Positions 22,401 through 35,040 of a DNA stretch of 64,000 nucleotides are shown piece by piece (within the stretch, counting starts at the first letter, position 1; each line of letters starts with the position of its first letter). The stretch is taken from contig JADCRB010000043.1 in NCBI GenBank assembly GCA_021464245.1, forward strand, positions 1,549,576 through 1,613,575, in the 5' to 3' direction. The notes under the pieces were generated by a model. It ran no database searches. It saw only the letters and a program-made list of their open reading frames with translations, and was not told where the DNA came from. The position numbers and the translations under genes are program-made. The DNA comes from Carallia brachiata. Its lineage: Eukaryota > Streptophyta > Magnoliopsida > Malpighiales > Rhizophoraceae.

Positions 22401-22880
22401 AAAAAAATCCGGCCCAATTTCTTTGAGACACAGGCGGTTGGGTCACGCTGCCAAACCCAAGAAGGCAAGCTGGTGGGCTTTGATGGGCAGTTTAAATAGC
22501 AGTTGGGTACACCACAAATGATTCAGTCTCGCAGCCATTTGATGGGTTGTTTGCTTTTGATCCAACACATAACTTGAACTATATCGTCAGGTGATAACGC
22601 CATTTTTTAATGGAAAAAAGAAAGTCGTTTTTGAGTCAGCTTTTGTTTTTTTGGTTTAATTTTAAGAAGTCGTAAACAGTTACAAATACAACACAACTAA
22701 CAATTTTTTTCACTTGCGTGGACCGAATTTCTCAATTTTACACAAGAAACCTACCGATGGGTTCTCTCATGATCTTTTAAACCAACCATTAAAACCCCCT
22801 AAGCGTCGTTCCTAGAATCCTTCACACTTGTGTGGATTTGTGGTGCATGCTGTCTTATGTGTATTTTGCACTCACTTCTG
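19434..22880. other. Intergenic DNA with dispersed repeat fragments
   Basis: No gene was recognised. The block 21939-22002 and the block 22715-22860 match 4081-4310. An 85-codon minus frame at 20756-20499 and the frames near 20930-21170 show no family motif. The right end runs directly into the first unit of the tandem array. Confidence 0.45.
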
Positions 22881-22889
22881 CACCAGTTA

Positions 22890-25800
22890 GGTTGAGTTGC
22901 ATACTCATATTTCTCTTTGTCTTTATAAATCTCCTTTAGAAATCTCTTTCGGTCACTCAGGTCTTAATTTCTCTATGTTTTCCCCTATTCTGAACTTCCT
23001 ACCTTACGTCTCTGTCTTCGTGTAACCCACGCTTCCTCAGAAATCTTTTTCTAGTTTTTTTTCTTTTCTAGGAACAGAAACCTCTATCAGTTGCTTGCAC
23101 AAAATTGGAAGAAGGCAATCTCGTTAGCTTCAAATTCATCTTTTCTTCTAAAAATTTAGCATTCAAAGTTTTCTCATTCTCATTTTCATTGTTGTATTTT
23201 AGGTAGCCTGGTTGTTCGAGGTAGAGACCTAACTTGTTTGAGAAAAAAGGTTCTGTCATGCTTTTCGGTCATTCTAGTCCTAATTTCTCTTTGTTTTTAG
23301 AAATCTCTATCTTTAGAAATCTCTTTCAGTCATTATGGTCTTAATTTTTTTTTGTCTTTAAAATCCTCTTTCAGAAATCTCTTTCGGTCACTCAGGTCTT
23401 AATTTCTTTTTGTTTTCCCCTATTCCGCACTTCCTACCTTACATCTCTGTCTTCGTGTAACACCTCGCTTCCTTAGAAATCTTTTTCTGGTTTTTTTTTT
23501 TTTTAGCATAAGATTTAAATACTTAAATCATTGGATTGTTTCAATGTGGTCTATGTTTGATTCCGGTGAAACAAGAGTTAAACCGTGTTAAGATCATATA
23601 AAATTTTCCGCGTAAGCATGTTGCCTTCTTATGATATGTATGGACATTTTTTGTAACATTGTAGAATCAAATTGAATATTTATTCTATAATAAATAAGTA
23701 AATAAACATACTGTCCATATGATTTTGCGAGTACTATAATCCCAAGAGCAGACGTCCCTTTTTTTAATTACCACTAAACGCCACTTGTATGAGATATTAT
23801 GTGAGAAGCCAAATTGGAATTTCTACAACAGGAAAGTTCCAAGTTCAAAAGCAATTGAATAGAAGTTATTATCACAAACCACGTAATTGAAATCTGATTT
23901 GATTACTTTCCTTAATTCTCCCCCACGAAGTTTCTCTCAGGTTTCCTTTAATTTCTCTACAAGGAAAAAAGGGAAAGAAAATCGAAGGAGTTTAGAACAG
24001 TTTCTACGGCACAAGTACTAAAATCTTCTAAAGACCATTTGCTTGCGCAAAATTGAAAAAAGATAATCTCATTAGCTTCACATTCATCTTTTCTTCTAAA
24101 AACTTAGCATTCAAAGTTTTCTCATTCTCATTTTCTTTGTTGTATTTTAGGCAGCCCGGTAGTTCGAGGTACAGACCGAACTTGATTGAGAAAAAAGGTT
24201 CATCTACGTAGGAAGATTGACAAGTTGAAGTAAATTAATTTCTGCCGTGCTTTTCGGTCATTATGTTCTTAATTTCTCTTTGTTTTTAGAAATATCTGTC
24301 TTCAAAAATCTCTTTCGGTTATTCTGGTATTAATTTCTCTTTGTCTTTAAAAATCTCTTTCACAAATCTCTTTCGGTCACTCAGGTTCTAATTTCTCTTT
24401 GTTTTTCCCTGTTTCACACTTCCTACCTTACCTCTCTGTCATCGTGTAACCCCACGCTTCTTCAGAAATCTTTTTTTTATTTTTTTTTTCAAGGAACAGA
24501 AACCTCTTTTAGTTGCTTGCGCAAAAATGGGAGAAGGTAATCTCGTTAGCCTCACATTCATCTTTTATTATAAAAACTTAGCATTCAAAGTTTTCTCATT
24601 CTCATTTTCATTGTCGTATTTTAGGCAGCCCGACAGTTCGTGGTAGAGATCGTATTTGATTGAGAAAAAAGGTTCATCTATGTAAGAAGACTGATAAGTT
24701 AAAGTAAGTTAATTTCTGTCGTGCTTTTCGGTCATTCAGGTCTTAATTTCTCTTTGTCTTTGAAAATCTCATTTAGAAATCTCTTTCGGTCAATCGGGTC
24801 TTAATTTCTCTTTATTTTCCCCTGTTTCACACTTCCTACCTTACGTCTCTGTCTTCGTGTAACCCCACGCTTCCTCAGAAATCATTTTCTGGTTTTTTTT
24901 TTTTTTGTCAAGGAACATAAACCTCTTTCAGCTACTTGCGCAAAAATGGAAGAAGGTAATCTTGTTAGCTTCACATTCATCTTTTCTTCCAAAAAATTTA
25001 GCATTCAAAGTTTTCTCATTCTCATTTTCATTGTTGTATTTTAGGCAGCCCCATTGTTCAAGGTAGAGACCAAACTTCATTTAGAAAAAAGTTTCATCTA
25101 CGTAAGAAGATTGACAAGTTGAAGTAAGTCAATTTTTATCGTACTTTTCGATCATTCTGGTTTTAATTTCTCTTTGTCTTTAAAAATCTCTGTCTTCAGA
25201 AATCTCTTTTGGTCATTTTGGTCTTAATTTCTCTGTCTTTAGAAATATCTTTCAAAAATCTGTTTCGGTCACTCAATTCTTAATTTCTCTTTGTTTTTCC
25301 CTGTTTTGCGCTTCCTACCTTACCTCTTTGTCTTCGCGTAACCCCACGCTTCCTCAGAAATATTTTTCTAATTTTTTTTAAGGAACAAAAACTTTTTTCA
25401 GTTACTTGCGCAAAATTGGAAGAAGGTAATCTCATTAGCTTGAAATTCATATTTTCTTCTAAAAACTTAGCATTCAAAGTTTTCTCATTCTTATTTTCAT
25501 TGTTGTATTTTAGGCAGCTCGGTAGTTTGAGATAGAAACCGAACTTGATTGAGAAAAAAGGTTCATCTACGTAAGAAGACTGACAAGTTAAAGTAAGTTA
25601 ATTTCTGTCGTGCTTTTCGGTCATTCTGGTCTTAATTTCCCTTTGTCTTTAGAAATCTCTATCTTCACAAATCTCTTTCGGTCATTCTAGTCTTAATTTA
25701 TTAATGTCTTTAGAAATCTCTTTCAGAAATGTCTTTTGGTCACTCAGGTCCTAATTTCTCTTCATTTTTCCCTGTTTCGCAGTTCCAACCTTACGTTTCT

Positions 25801-28800
25801 GTCATCCTGTAACCCCATGCTTCACAAAAATCTTTTTTTGGTTTTTTTTTTCAAGGAACAAAAACATCTTTCAGTTATTCTGCTCAAATTGGAAGAAGGT
25901 AATCTTGTTAGCTTCACATTCATCTTTTTTTCTAAAAACTTAGCATTCAAAGTTTTCTCATTCTCATTTTCATTATTGTATTTTAGGCGGCTCGGTAGTT
26001 CGAGGTAGAGACCCAACTTGATTGAGTAAAAAGGTTCATCTATGTAAGAAGACTGACAAGTTAAAGTAAGTCAATTTTTATCGTACTTTTCGGTTATTCA
26101 GGTCTTAATTTCTCTTTGTGTTTAGAAATCTCCTTCAAAAATTTCTTTTGGCCACTCAGGTCTTAATTTCTCTTTGTTTTCCCCTGTTTCGTACTTCCTA
26201 CCTTACTTCTCTGTCTTCGTGTAACCCTGCGCTTCCTCAGAAATTTTTTTCTAGTTTTTTTTTTCGAGGAACATAAATCTTTTTCAATTGCTTGCGCAAA
26301 ATTGAAAGAAGGTAATCTCGTAAGCTTCACATTCATCTTTTCTTCTAAAAACTTAGCATTCAAAGTTTTCTCATTCTCATTTTCATTGTTGTATTTTAGG
26401 CCCAGTAGGTCGACGTAGAGACCGAACTTGATTGAGAAAAAAGGTTTATCTGCATAAGAACACAGACAAGTTAAAGTAAGTCAATTTTTGTCATACTTTT
26501 CGGTTATTCTAGTCTTTATTTCTCTTTGTCTTTAGAAATCTCTTTCGGTTATTCTGGTCTTAATTTCTCTTTGTCTTTAGAATCTCTTTCAGAAATCTCT
26601 TTTGGTCACTCAGGTCTTAATTTCTCTTTGTTTTCCCCTGTTCCACACTTTCTACCTTACATCTCTGTCTTTGTGTAACACCACGTTGTATCAGAAATCT
26701 TTTTTGGTTTTTTTTTGTTTTCAGGGAACAGAAACCTCTTTCAGTTGTTTTCACAAAATTGGAAGAAGATAATCTCATTAGCTTCACATTCATCTTTTCT
26801 TCTAAAAGCTTAACATTCAAAGTTTTCTAATTCTCATTTTCATTGTTGTATTTTAGACAACCTGGTAGTTTGAGGTAGAGATTGAACTAGATTGAGAAAA
26901 AAGGTTAATCTACGTAAGAAGACTGACAAGTTATAGTAAGTCAATTTTTGTCGTGCTTTTCGGTCATTCTGGTCTTAATTTCTCTTTATCTTTAGAAATC
27001 TCTTTTGGTCATTTTGGTTTTAGTTTCTCTTTGTATTTTGAAATCCCTTTCAGAAATCTCTTTCGGTCACTCAGGTCTTAATTTCTCTTTGTTTTCCCCA
27101 ATTCCACACTTCTTACCTTACATTTTTGTCTTCGTGTAACCCTGCGTTTCATCAAAAATCTTTTTCTGGTTTTTTTTTTAAGGAGCAGAAACTTCTTTCA
27201 GTTGGTTGCACAAAATTAAAAAATTTAATCTCATTAGCTTCACATTCATCTTTTATTCTAAAAACTTAGCATTCAAAGTTTTCTCATTCTCATTTTCGTT
27301 GTTGTATTTTAGGCGGCCCGGTTGTTTGTGGTAGAGACCGAACTTGATTAAGAAGAAAAGTTCATCTACGTAAGAAGACTGACACGTTATAGTCTGTCAA
27401 TTTTTGTCATGATTTTCGATCATTTTGGTCTTAATTTCTCTTTGTCTTTTGAAATCTCTGTCTTCAGAATTCTCTTTTAGTGATTCTAGTCTTAATATGT
27501 CTATCTCTTTCAGAAATCTGTTTCAGTCACTCAAGTCTTAATTTCTCTTTGTTTTCCCCAGTTCCGCACTTCCATCCTTACGTCTCTATCTTCATATAAC
27601 CCTATACTTCCTTAGAAATCTTTTTTTTTTTTAAGGAACAGAAACCTCTTTGAGGTACTTGCGCAAAATTGAAAGAAGGCAATCTCATTAGCTTCACATT
27701 CTTTTTTGCTTCTAAAAACTTAGCATTCAAAGTTTTCTCATTCTCATTTCCATTATTGTATTTTAGGCAACCCAGTAGTTCGAGGTCGAGACCAAACTTG
27801 ATTGAGAAGAAAGGTTCATCTATGTAGGAAGACTGACAAGTTAAAGTAAGTCGATTTCTGCCGTGCCTTTCGACATTCTGGTCTTAATTTCTCTTTGACT
27901 TTAAAAATCTATTTCAAAAATCTCTTTCGGTCACTCAAGTCTTAATTTCTCTTTGTTTTTGTTGTTCCACACTTCTTACCTTACGCCTTTGTCTTCATGT
28001 AAGCCCACGGTTCCTCAAAAATCATTTTTTTTTTACGAACAGAAACCTCTTTCAGGTGCTTGCACAAAATTGGAAGAAAGTGATCTCATTAGCTTCACAT
28101 TCTTCTTTGCTTCTAAAAACTTAACATTCAAAATTTTCTCATTTTCATTGATGTATTTTAGGCAGTTCGGTAGTTCAAGGTAGAGACCAAACTTGATTGA
28201 GAAAAAAAAGGTTCATCTACGTAAAAAGACTGACAACTTAAAGTAAGTCAATTTCTATCATACTTTTTGGCACTCTGGTCTTAATTTCTCTTTGTCTTTT
28301 GAAATCTTTGTCTTCAAAAATTTCTTTCGATCATTCAGGTCTTAATTTCTCATTGTCTTTAGAAATCTTTTTGAAAAATCTCTTTTGGTTACTCACGTTT
28401 TAATTTCTCTTTGTTTTCCCTATTCTGCACTTCTTACCTTGCGTCTCTATCTTCATGTAACCCCACGCTTCCTCAGAAATCTTTTTTTGGTTTTTTTTTT
28501 TTAGGAACAAAAACCTCTTTCAGTTGTTTCCGTAAAATTGGAAGAAGCAAATCTTGATCGCTTCACATTCATCTTTTCTTCTAAAAATTTAGCATTCAAA
28601 GTTTTCTCATTCGCATTTTCATTGTTGTATTTTAGGTAGCTCAGTAGTTCGAGGTAAAGACCGAAGTAGATTGAGAAAAAAGTTTTATATATGTCAAAAG
28701 ACTGATAAGTTAATGTAAGTCAATTTCTATCGTGCTTTTCGGTCATTCTAGTCTTAATTTCTCGTTGTTTTTAGAAATCTCTGTCTTCAGAAATCTCTTT

Positions 28801-29690
28801 CGGTCATTCAGGTCTTAATTTCTCTTTGTCTTTAGAAATATCTTTCAAAAGTCTTTTTTAGTCCCTTAGGTCTTAATTTCTCTTTGTTTTCCACTATTCC
28901 GCATTTCTTACCTTTCATCTCTGTCTTCATATAGCCCCAGGCTTCCTCATAAATTTTTTTTTGGTTTTATTTTTTCGAGAAACAGAAACCTCTTTCAGTT
29001 GCTTCCACAAAATTGGAAGAAGGTAATCTCGTTAGCTTCACATTCATCTTTTCTTCTAAAAACTTAGCAGTCAAAGTTTTCTCATTCTCATTTTCATTTT
29101 TGTATTTTACGCAGCCTGGTAGTTCAAGGTAGAAACCAAACTAGATTGAGAAAAAAGTTTTATCTACGTAAGAAGACTGACAAGTTGATGTAAGTCAATT
29201 TCTGTCGTGCTTTTCAGTCATTCTGGTCTTAATTTCTATTTGTCTTTAGAAATCTTTGTGTTCAGAATTCTCTTTCGATCATTCATGTCTTAATTTCTCT
29301 TTGTTTTTAGAAATCTCTTTCAAAAATCTCTTTCGGTCACTCAGGTCTTAATTTCTCTTTATTTTCCCCTATTCCGCACTTCCTACCTTACGACTCTGTC
29401 TTCGTGTAACCCCACGCTTCCTCAAAAATTTTTTCTGGTTTTTTTTTCCGAGGAACAGAAACCTGTTTCAGTTGCTTCCGCAAAATTGGAAGAAGGTAAT
29501 TTCGTTAGCTTTACATTCATCTTTTCTTCTAAAAACTTAGCATTCAAAGTTTTATCATTCTCATTTTCATAGTTGTATTTTAGGCAGTCCGGTAGTTCGA
29601 GGTAGAGACCGAACTTGATTGAGGAAAAAGGTTCATCTACCTAAGAAGACTGACAAGTTATAATAAGTCAATTTCTGTCGTGCTTCTTCA
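22890..29690. repeat. Tandem array of a ~450-bp unit, about 14 copies
   Basis: A landmark (TTAGCATTCAAAGTTTTCTC and variants) recurs near 23158, 24106, 24581, 25001, 25470, 25943, 26356, 26811, 27269, 27721, 28122, 28590, 29066 and 29540. From the second copy on, the spacing is 401-476 bp. Each unit has the order: one to three copies of a ~50-bp subrepeat (TTAATTTCTCTTTGTCTTTAG type), a C-rich block with CTTCCTACCTTACGTCTC, a T run ending in AG, a 43-bp GAACAGAAACC...GGAAGAAG block, GTAATC, about 110 bp of T-rich sequence ending GTTGTATTTTAG, a ~60-bp block and GTAAGAAG. Length changes come mainly from the number of subrepeats. Units differ by scattered substitutions, so the array is not freshly amplified. 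Short minus-strand frames recur because the repeat recurs; no protein family is recognised. Confidence 0.9.
23505..24037. other. ~0.53-kb non-repeat interruption of the tandem array
   Basis: The first and second landmarks are about 950 bp apart instead of about 450, because unrelated sequence sits between the T run after 23490 and the TTGCTTGCGCAAAATTG motif at 24040. It has no recognised content. It may be an insertion or part of the original single-copy locus. Confidence 0.6.
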
Positions 29691-30231
29691 ATAGTTTCCT
29701 GATCTCTATATATCCCTTCATATTGAATCTGATTTGATTTTTTAGGCATTGTGTTTTGCTGTTGCTTTCATTAACTGGGGTGCTCATGGAACTAGTTGTA
29801 GTTCTCTGGGAAAAATGATTTTGATAATACTTACCATAATCTTTATAGTAGCGGTTTTAAGAGCAAAATAGTTAAGTATGATCTAAGTAGCAATAATATT
29901 GTTTTGTTGCCTTAAAATAACTGGTTGGTAGATGCGTAGGTAGTGCATGTATGAATTTACATTCAGCAAGGATGAATGTTTATGCTCTTAAGGGTGATGA
30001 AAGACAAACATACCATGTTTTTGGCAATTATATGAAAAATAACCATCAATTTGATCACTTTCCTCTTGTAGACTAGGTAGTGACAGAAGAAACTCAATAT
30101 TGGTGAACTTTGAGATATAATGAAAATGTGGCAGTATGTGATGTTTGAGAAGAAGACTATTTTTTCCTTCTTTTCTTTCAATTAATTGATTAATTTATTT
30201 TTTTTTATTTCTAATATAAATACGTTACATA
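29691..30231. other. Upstream region of STP-like copy A
   Basis: No gene recognised. The last ~65 bp (TTTCTAATATAAATAC, then the ATG of copy A) are shared with the region before copy C (50940-50957) and resemble the region before copy B. This may be a conserved promoter or leader remnant with a TATA-like ATATAAATA. Confidence 0.5.
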
Positions 30232-33013
30232 GATGGCAGAAATTTTCATTACTCAGCAACTGCAAACAGATGAGCCTTATGATCAACAGTCAATTTTGCC
30301 ATCCCTCGGGAAGTAAAAGGGATCCTTTGAAGAGCAAGAGGAAGCAGAAGTAATGAACAACCAACAGTAACCTACAGCAATCCCAACATTCTCTAGGGAA
30401 TAAGAGGAAGAAAAGGCAATAAACGATCAACAATTAGTCCCAGTGGTGCCACCATCCCCTGAGGAGCGAGAGGTATTAAGTGACCAACCATTACTCCTAG
30501 TAGTTACACCCTCACCCGTAGAGCAAGAGAGAGCAAAAGTAGTAATCCACCAACAACGAACACCAACAGTCTCACCATCTTCTATCGAGTAAGAGGCATC
30601 AGCCAATCGACAATCATCTCAATCAATTGTCAAAGAGCTAAACATCGAGTCTTCATCACCACCACATATTCATTCAGTTACATATATTACTTAGATTACT
30701 GATGAGAGTACTATGAATAGCACACACTATTCTTCAGCTCCACAATCAGTAGAGAGTCTTGAGAATAGTGCACTGTTCTTTAGCTACTCAATCACCAAAA
30801 GAAGACTTAGAAGATGAGATTCCTCCTGTTGATCTCCCACATGTTTACAGGTATAACTAAATTTTCTCAACATGTATTTAATATTTTTGCAAAGAGATCA
30901 CTTTTGTTTCTAGCTTCCTAAAAAGTTCCATTTTCTGAATGTACACTAGTTTCACAATCAATACACTCTATGCTTTGGCTACAGTTGGAGGTATCACTAT
31001 CAGAGATTCACTCAATATTGCAGGTACAAACATGACTCATTGTGTTCTTCACTTCTAATGTTTGATAACTATTTACATTTTATTTTATAAGTAAATTTGT
31101 GTTATGTTAGACATACTTAAGACCAAACCAACTGCTATCAGCCCCCATACATTTCATACTTACAAAAACCTTTTCATCATCTAATGAAGGCGAGTTCAGA
31201 ATAGATGAATTAACTGGTAAAAGTATAGCCACAAGCTAATATGTGGCCATCCCAAGTATTACCTTGAAATGTGTTACGATCTACATAATGGCAAAATATC
31301 CACATCAGAATTTGATTGCGATCCAACTCTATTTAAGTTACCACTGCCTTGTTAACTTTGCGATATATATGGCTTAATTTTCATGTCAATTTCTTTGCAT
31401 TAACTTTCAGCAAGTTGCTAATTAGGGGCCACATATACTAAGTCTGAGATATTTTTAACGTCACTTAGTTTATTACAGCAATAAAATAAAATGTTTAATC
31501 TTAAGTTTAATTTGAGTCAATTTTATGAATTTCTTTATTATCTTTCTATTCATATCACAATTAATTTGTTACATTTTTTCAAGTTCTCCCCTTTGAGACT
31601 AACAATGATAAGCTAAATGTTTAGTTACACAAAGGGAGTTTGGTCTTATTCTATTATATAACTATAAATTTAAATAGATGAAATTAATATAATTTTGTTT
31701 TCAATTCAGTAAAACTGTTTTATTATCTTAGCCTTTAACTAGATTTTCCATAATAGTGTAGGTTAGATCAACAACCAATTTGGGAACTATGTAACCTTAA
31801 GATAATTTTTCAAAAAATAGCTCCTAATCAAATATTAAAATAAGCTTACAGTACAGTACATTATCGAAGACAACCATGTTATATATGCTTTTTTTGGAGA
31901 ATGTTAATTGAAATTTTATCTTTTAAAACAAGAAAGTCATTGTCGCCCAAAGTTTTGTTTTGAACAAGGCTCCACAGAAAACAATTACAAAAAAGGGCAC
32001 TACATAAATTTTAAAAGGTGGTCTAAATCAAATGTTACAGAAATTGACTGTTTGTTTTATTTCTTTTGATTTTAAGAGGCTTAATAGGTCTGCCAAAGTT
32101 TGTAAAGGAACTCTTTGAGAAAGCCTTAGATAAGCTATGATATACGAAGTATGACTTATTCTGCATCTTCATAGACATGCAAATCCAGCTAGACATTGCA
32201 TCTATCTATCTAGCGACAGGTATGACAAGCCTCCTAGCTTTTATGTTTAGCAGTGCATGGGGACGAAGGTTGACCTTAAGTTGTGGAAGTGTTTTGTCCC
32301 TCCTCGGCATGGCATTTACAATCGCAAATGGTCATCTATATAGCCAACAAGCTAGGAGAATTATCATTGGAGTTGGGATTGGAACATTATGGTAAGTAAG
32401 CAAAATAACTTTAAATTTGAGTTGCTTACTTATCTATTATAGATATACCAATAAGGAATTTGTAGCGGATACAATTATTAGTATTTTTTGAGTGTATTCC
32501 AATTGAAAAATAATTAAACTCTCAACAGGTAATTCCAACCATTTTTCGAGAACTAACTCCACAAGAAACAAGGCAGCAGCTGAACGGCTTTTTTTTTTAA
32601 TGTTTTATTCCTACTGGTTCGGCATTGGTAGCTGGGATGACTTGGTTGGCCACATTTTTTAAAATTTTGGGTTGGAGATTTTCCTTTGAAATGATTAGTG
32701 TTGGCCCAGCATTGTTATTCTTAATCTCATTAGTGATATGTGAGACACCGGTTTGGTTATTTAAGAATGGAAAAGAAGCAGCAGCAAAACAAGTTATAGA
32801 GAAAATTGGCAGGAGTAGAGAGTATGATGAGATAAAGAAAAAAAGTTTGAGTGATAAAGATGTAAATGAAATGAAAGAGGTAGGAAGAAATCTCAGTCGT
32901 CCTGCACTTGTACTCTCTTCAATCACAAAACTTTTGACTCAAGTCTTGAGTGTGGAGGTGTATATCCAGTATGGACCCTTCTTGTTTCGATTACTGGTAT
33001 CAGATAAGGACTA
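30232..33013 (+). pseudogene. STP-like sugar transporter pseudogene, copy A
   Basis: STP proteins are plasma-membrane hexose/H+ symporters of the major facilitator superfamily. Exon 1 (30232-30850) encodes an acidic, glutamine- and proline-rich N-terminal extension with several stops. Exon 2 (30950-31023, 74 bp) reads TINTLYALATVGGITIRDSL. Exon 3 (about 32080-32391) reads LPKFVKELFEKALDKL, then IQLDIASIYLATGMTSLLAF, the MFS loop AWGRRLTLSCGSVLSLLG and RRIIIGVGIGTLW, ending at GTAAGT. Exon 4 (from 32529) reads VIPTIFRELTPQETRQQLN, GWRFSFEMISVGPALLFLIS, ICETPVWLFKNGKEAA and LSSITKLLTQVLSVEVYIQY. There is a stop after EKALDKL and a frameshift at a T run (32589). Copia LTR sequence cuts the gene off at about 33014. 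The second half of the carrier is missing. Confidence 0.75.
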
Positions 33014-34290
33014 TGGAAATTCAATTCCAATCTGAAGGATTTGGTCATCATCTCCTATTTGAATTTAAATATAGGATAAGATGATATCATCTTTTATCCA
33101 ATTAGGTTTTTTGGTCCTATCAGATCAGGTTGTTGGTGTTCAAAACTCAAAAGGAGGGTAATCTCCTTTTTTTTTGGTTGTTTTAGGATTAGGAGATAAG
33201 ACCTATTGTACAAAGGCTATAAATATTCTATTATCTTGTATTTTTTGTTTTGAAGCATCAGTTGAATAAAAATTTTACTGATACACAATTCTCAAAAAAT
33301 CTACATGGTATTAGAGCCCATGATCTGAACCATTGTCTCTAGTAAATTCATCATGTCCAACAAAGGGGAAACAATATCCAATCCTAGAGCTATCATCACC
33401 AGCACTCTCAACGGATCAGAAGGCTCAATTATTCAAATCACAGGACACAAACTCAATGGACAAAATTTCCTTCAATGGTCTCAGTCTGTTATGATGTTTA
33501 TTTGTGGAAAAGGAAAAGAGGACTCTCTTACAGGGGCTATTACACGTCCAGATGAGAATGATCCGAAATTTAAAGGTTGGAAGTCAGAAAATAACATGGT
33601 AATGTCATGGTTGATCAATTCTATGACCACTCACATTGGAGAAAACTTTATGTATTACAAGACTGCTAAAGAAATCTGGGAGGCAGCAAAGGAAATCTAC
33701 TCCAACAGAGCCAATACCTCTGAAAATTTTGAAATCAAGAGCATCCTCCATGATCAACGCCAAGGTGATCTTCTTGTGACAAAATATTTTAATATTCTGA
33801 CATGTCATTGGCAGCAACTCGACATGCTCGAAGAATTTGAATGGAAATATTCTCATGATTCCAATAAATATGAGGACATCATTGAAAAGGATCGAATTTA
33901 TAAATTCCTCCTTGGCCTTAATAAAAATCTTGATGAAGTTCATGGAAGAATCCTTAGCACTAAGCCACTATCTAGCATTCGAGAAGTATTTTCATAAGTT
34001 TGAAGAGAAGAAAGCAAGAAAAAAAGTGATGTTAGGATCTCAAACCACTATTCTTGCCCCAGAAAATTCAGCCCTAGCTACTCGAGGACCCCAATTCAGC
34101 AACAATACTGATAATAGGCAAAAGAATGGAATACCATGGTATGAACACTGTCACAAACTAAGACACATAAAGGAGACATGCTGGAAAAGCAGTTTCGTGT
34201 GGATACCATATGTACTGACATTCAGGGAAACTTTACTCCATGCCCAGCTCAACCTGATGACAAGTGACTCACCAAACCAAAAGCAGTTTT
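33014..34290 (+). mobile_element. Copia retrotransposon remnant: 5' LTR and gag
   Basis: A presumed LTR of 292 bp (33014-33305, TGGAAATTC to CTACA) is followed directly by TGGTATTAGAGCC (33306-33318), a tRNA-Met primer site. A gag starts at ATG 33353 and stays open for 214 codons to 33997: GHKLNGQNFLQWSQSVMMF, WLINSMTTHIGENFMYYKTA and the FLLGLNKNLDEVHGRILSTK region of copia gag proteins. A frameshift near 33985 leads to a frame with a degenerate zinc knuckle (WYEHCHKLRHIKETCWK) around 34138-34190. Nothing of protease or pol follows. The LTR interrupts exon 4 of STP-like copy A, so this element inserted after the gene duplication. No 3' LTR was found. Confidence 0.8.
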
Positions 34291-34559
34291 AACAAGCTAG
34301 GAAGGGCAGCAGTTGTAGTTCAAAGTTAATGCATGAGCAACATCAAGGCATTGGTAGTAGATCAGAGGTTACATTAGCAATTGAGGTTGCAAGCATTACT
34401 TGCAGAGAAGCTCTCTCCACCAACAGCAGCACAGCTCCATTTGCAACAGCAGCAAATTCCTTCTCATATGCGAGTTGCAGGAAAGTCAACAATGAAGGCT
34501 GGAAGCATCCAATCACAACATAGCTTTGCAAAACATCCAATCATAAAGAGAGAAAGATT
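34291..34559. other. CAG-rich transition sequence
   Basis: Sequence rich in AGCAACA and GCAGCA words between the copia gag remnant and the minisatellite. It may be a glutamine-rich tail of gag; no complete motif is visible. Confidence 0.4.
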
Positions 34560-35040
34560 GGAGCATTAGCAAGGAGGTGCAGAAGTAACAATAAAAATTT
34601 CAGCTACGAGGAATCTGGCAGGTGGCAGTAGCTTTAATTTTTTCCAGTAACCAAAAGTAGTTATTGGAGTAGCAGCAAGGAGGTGCAGTAGTAACAACAA
34701 CAATTGCAGCAACTAAGAAACTGGCAGGCAATAGCAACTTCAATTTTGTCCAATCGTAACCAAAAGTAGTTATTGGAGCAACAGTAAGGAGGTGCAGCAG
34801 TAACAACAGCAATTGCAGTAACTAACAATATGGTAGGTAGCAGCAGCTTTAGTTTTGACCAATCGTAACCAAAAGTAGTTATTAGAGCAACAGCAAGGAG
34901 GTGTAGCAGTAACAAAAGCAATTCTAACAATTAAAAATCGGGCAGATGGCAGCAGCTTCAATTTTATCCAATCATATTGGAGCAGCAACAAAGTGGCGCA
35001 GCAGTAACAACAGCAATTCCAAAAACTAGGAATCTAGCAA
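34560..35040. repeat. ~107-bp minisatellite, 4.5 copies
   Basis: Units start at 34560, 34666, 34775, 34884 and 34979, each with GGAGCA and then AGCAAGGAGGTGCAG, a run of AACA/GCA words and CCAATCGTAACCAAAAGTAG. Lengths are about 106, 109, 109, 95 and a partial 62 bp. The fourth unit lacks the ~14-18 bp around CGTAACCAAAAGTAG. Short leucine-rich minus-strand frames across it only reflect the repeat. Confidence 0.9.

Noticed and set aside
22890..29690. Recurrent minus-strand frames of 60-90 codons (NENENEKTLNAKFLEEKMN type) that could suggest a repeated small protein gene
   Set aside because: They recur only because the DNA unit recurs; starts and stops vary, lengths change with indels, and the splice-like signals are on the other strand.
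22890..29690. Regularly spaced repeats resembling a CRISPR array
   Set aside because: The units are ~450 bp, the repeats are nearly the entire unit, and the context is a plant nuclear genome.
34560..35040. Leucine- and cysteine-rich minus-strand frames (70-90 codons) resembling small membrane proteins
   Set aside because: They are translations of the CAG-rich minisatellite and overlap each other with the same motif.
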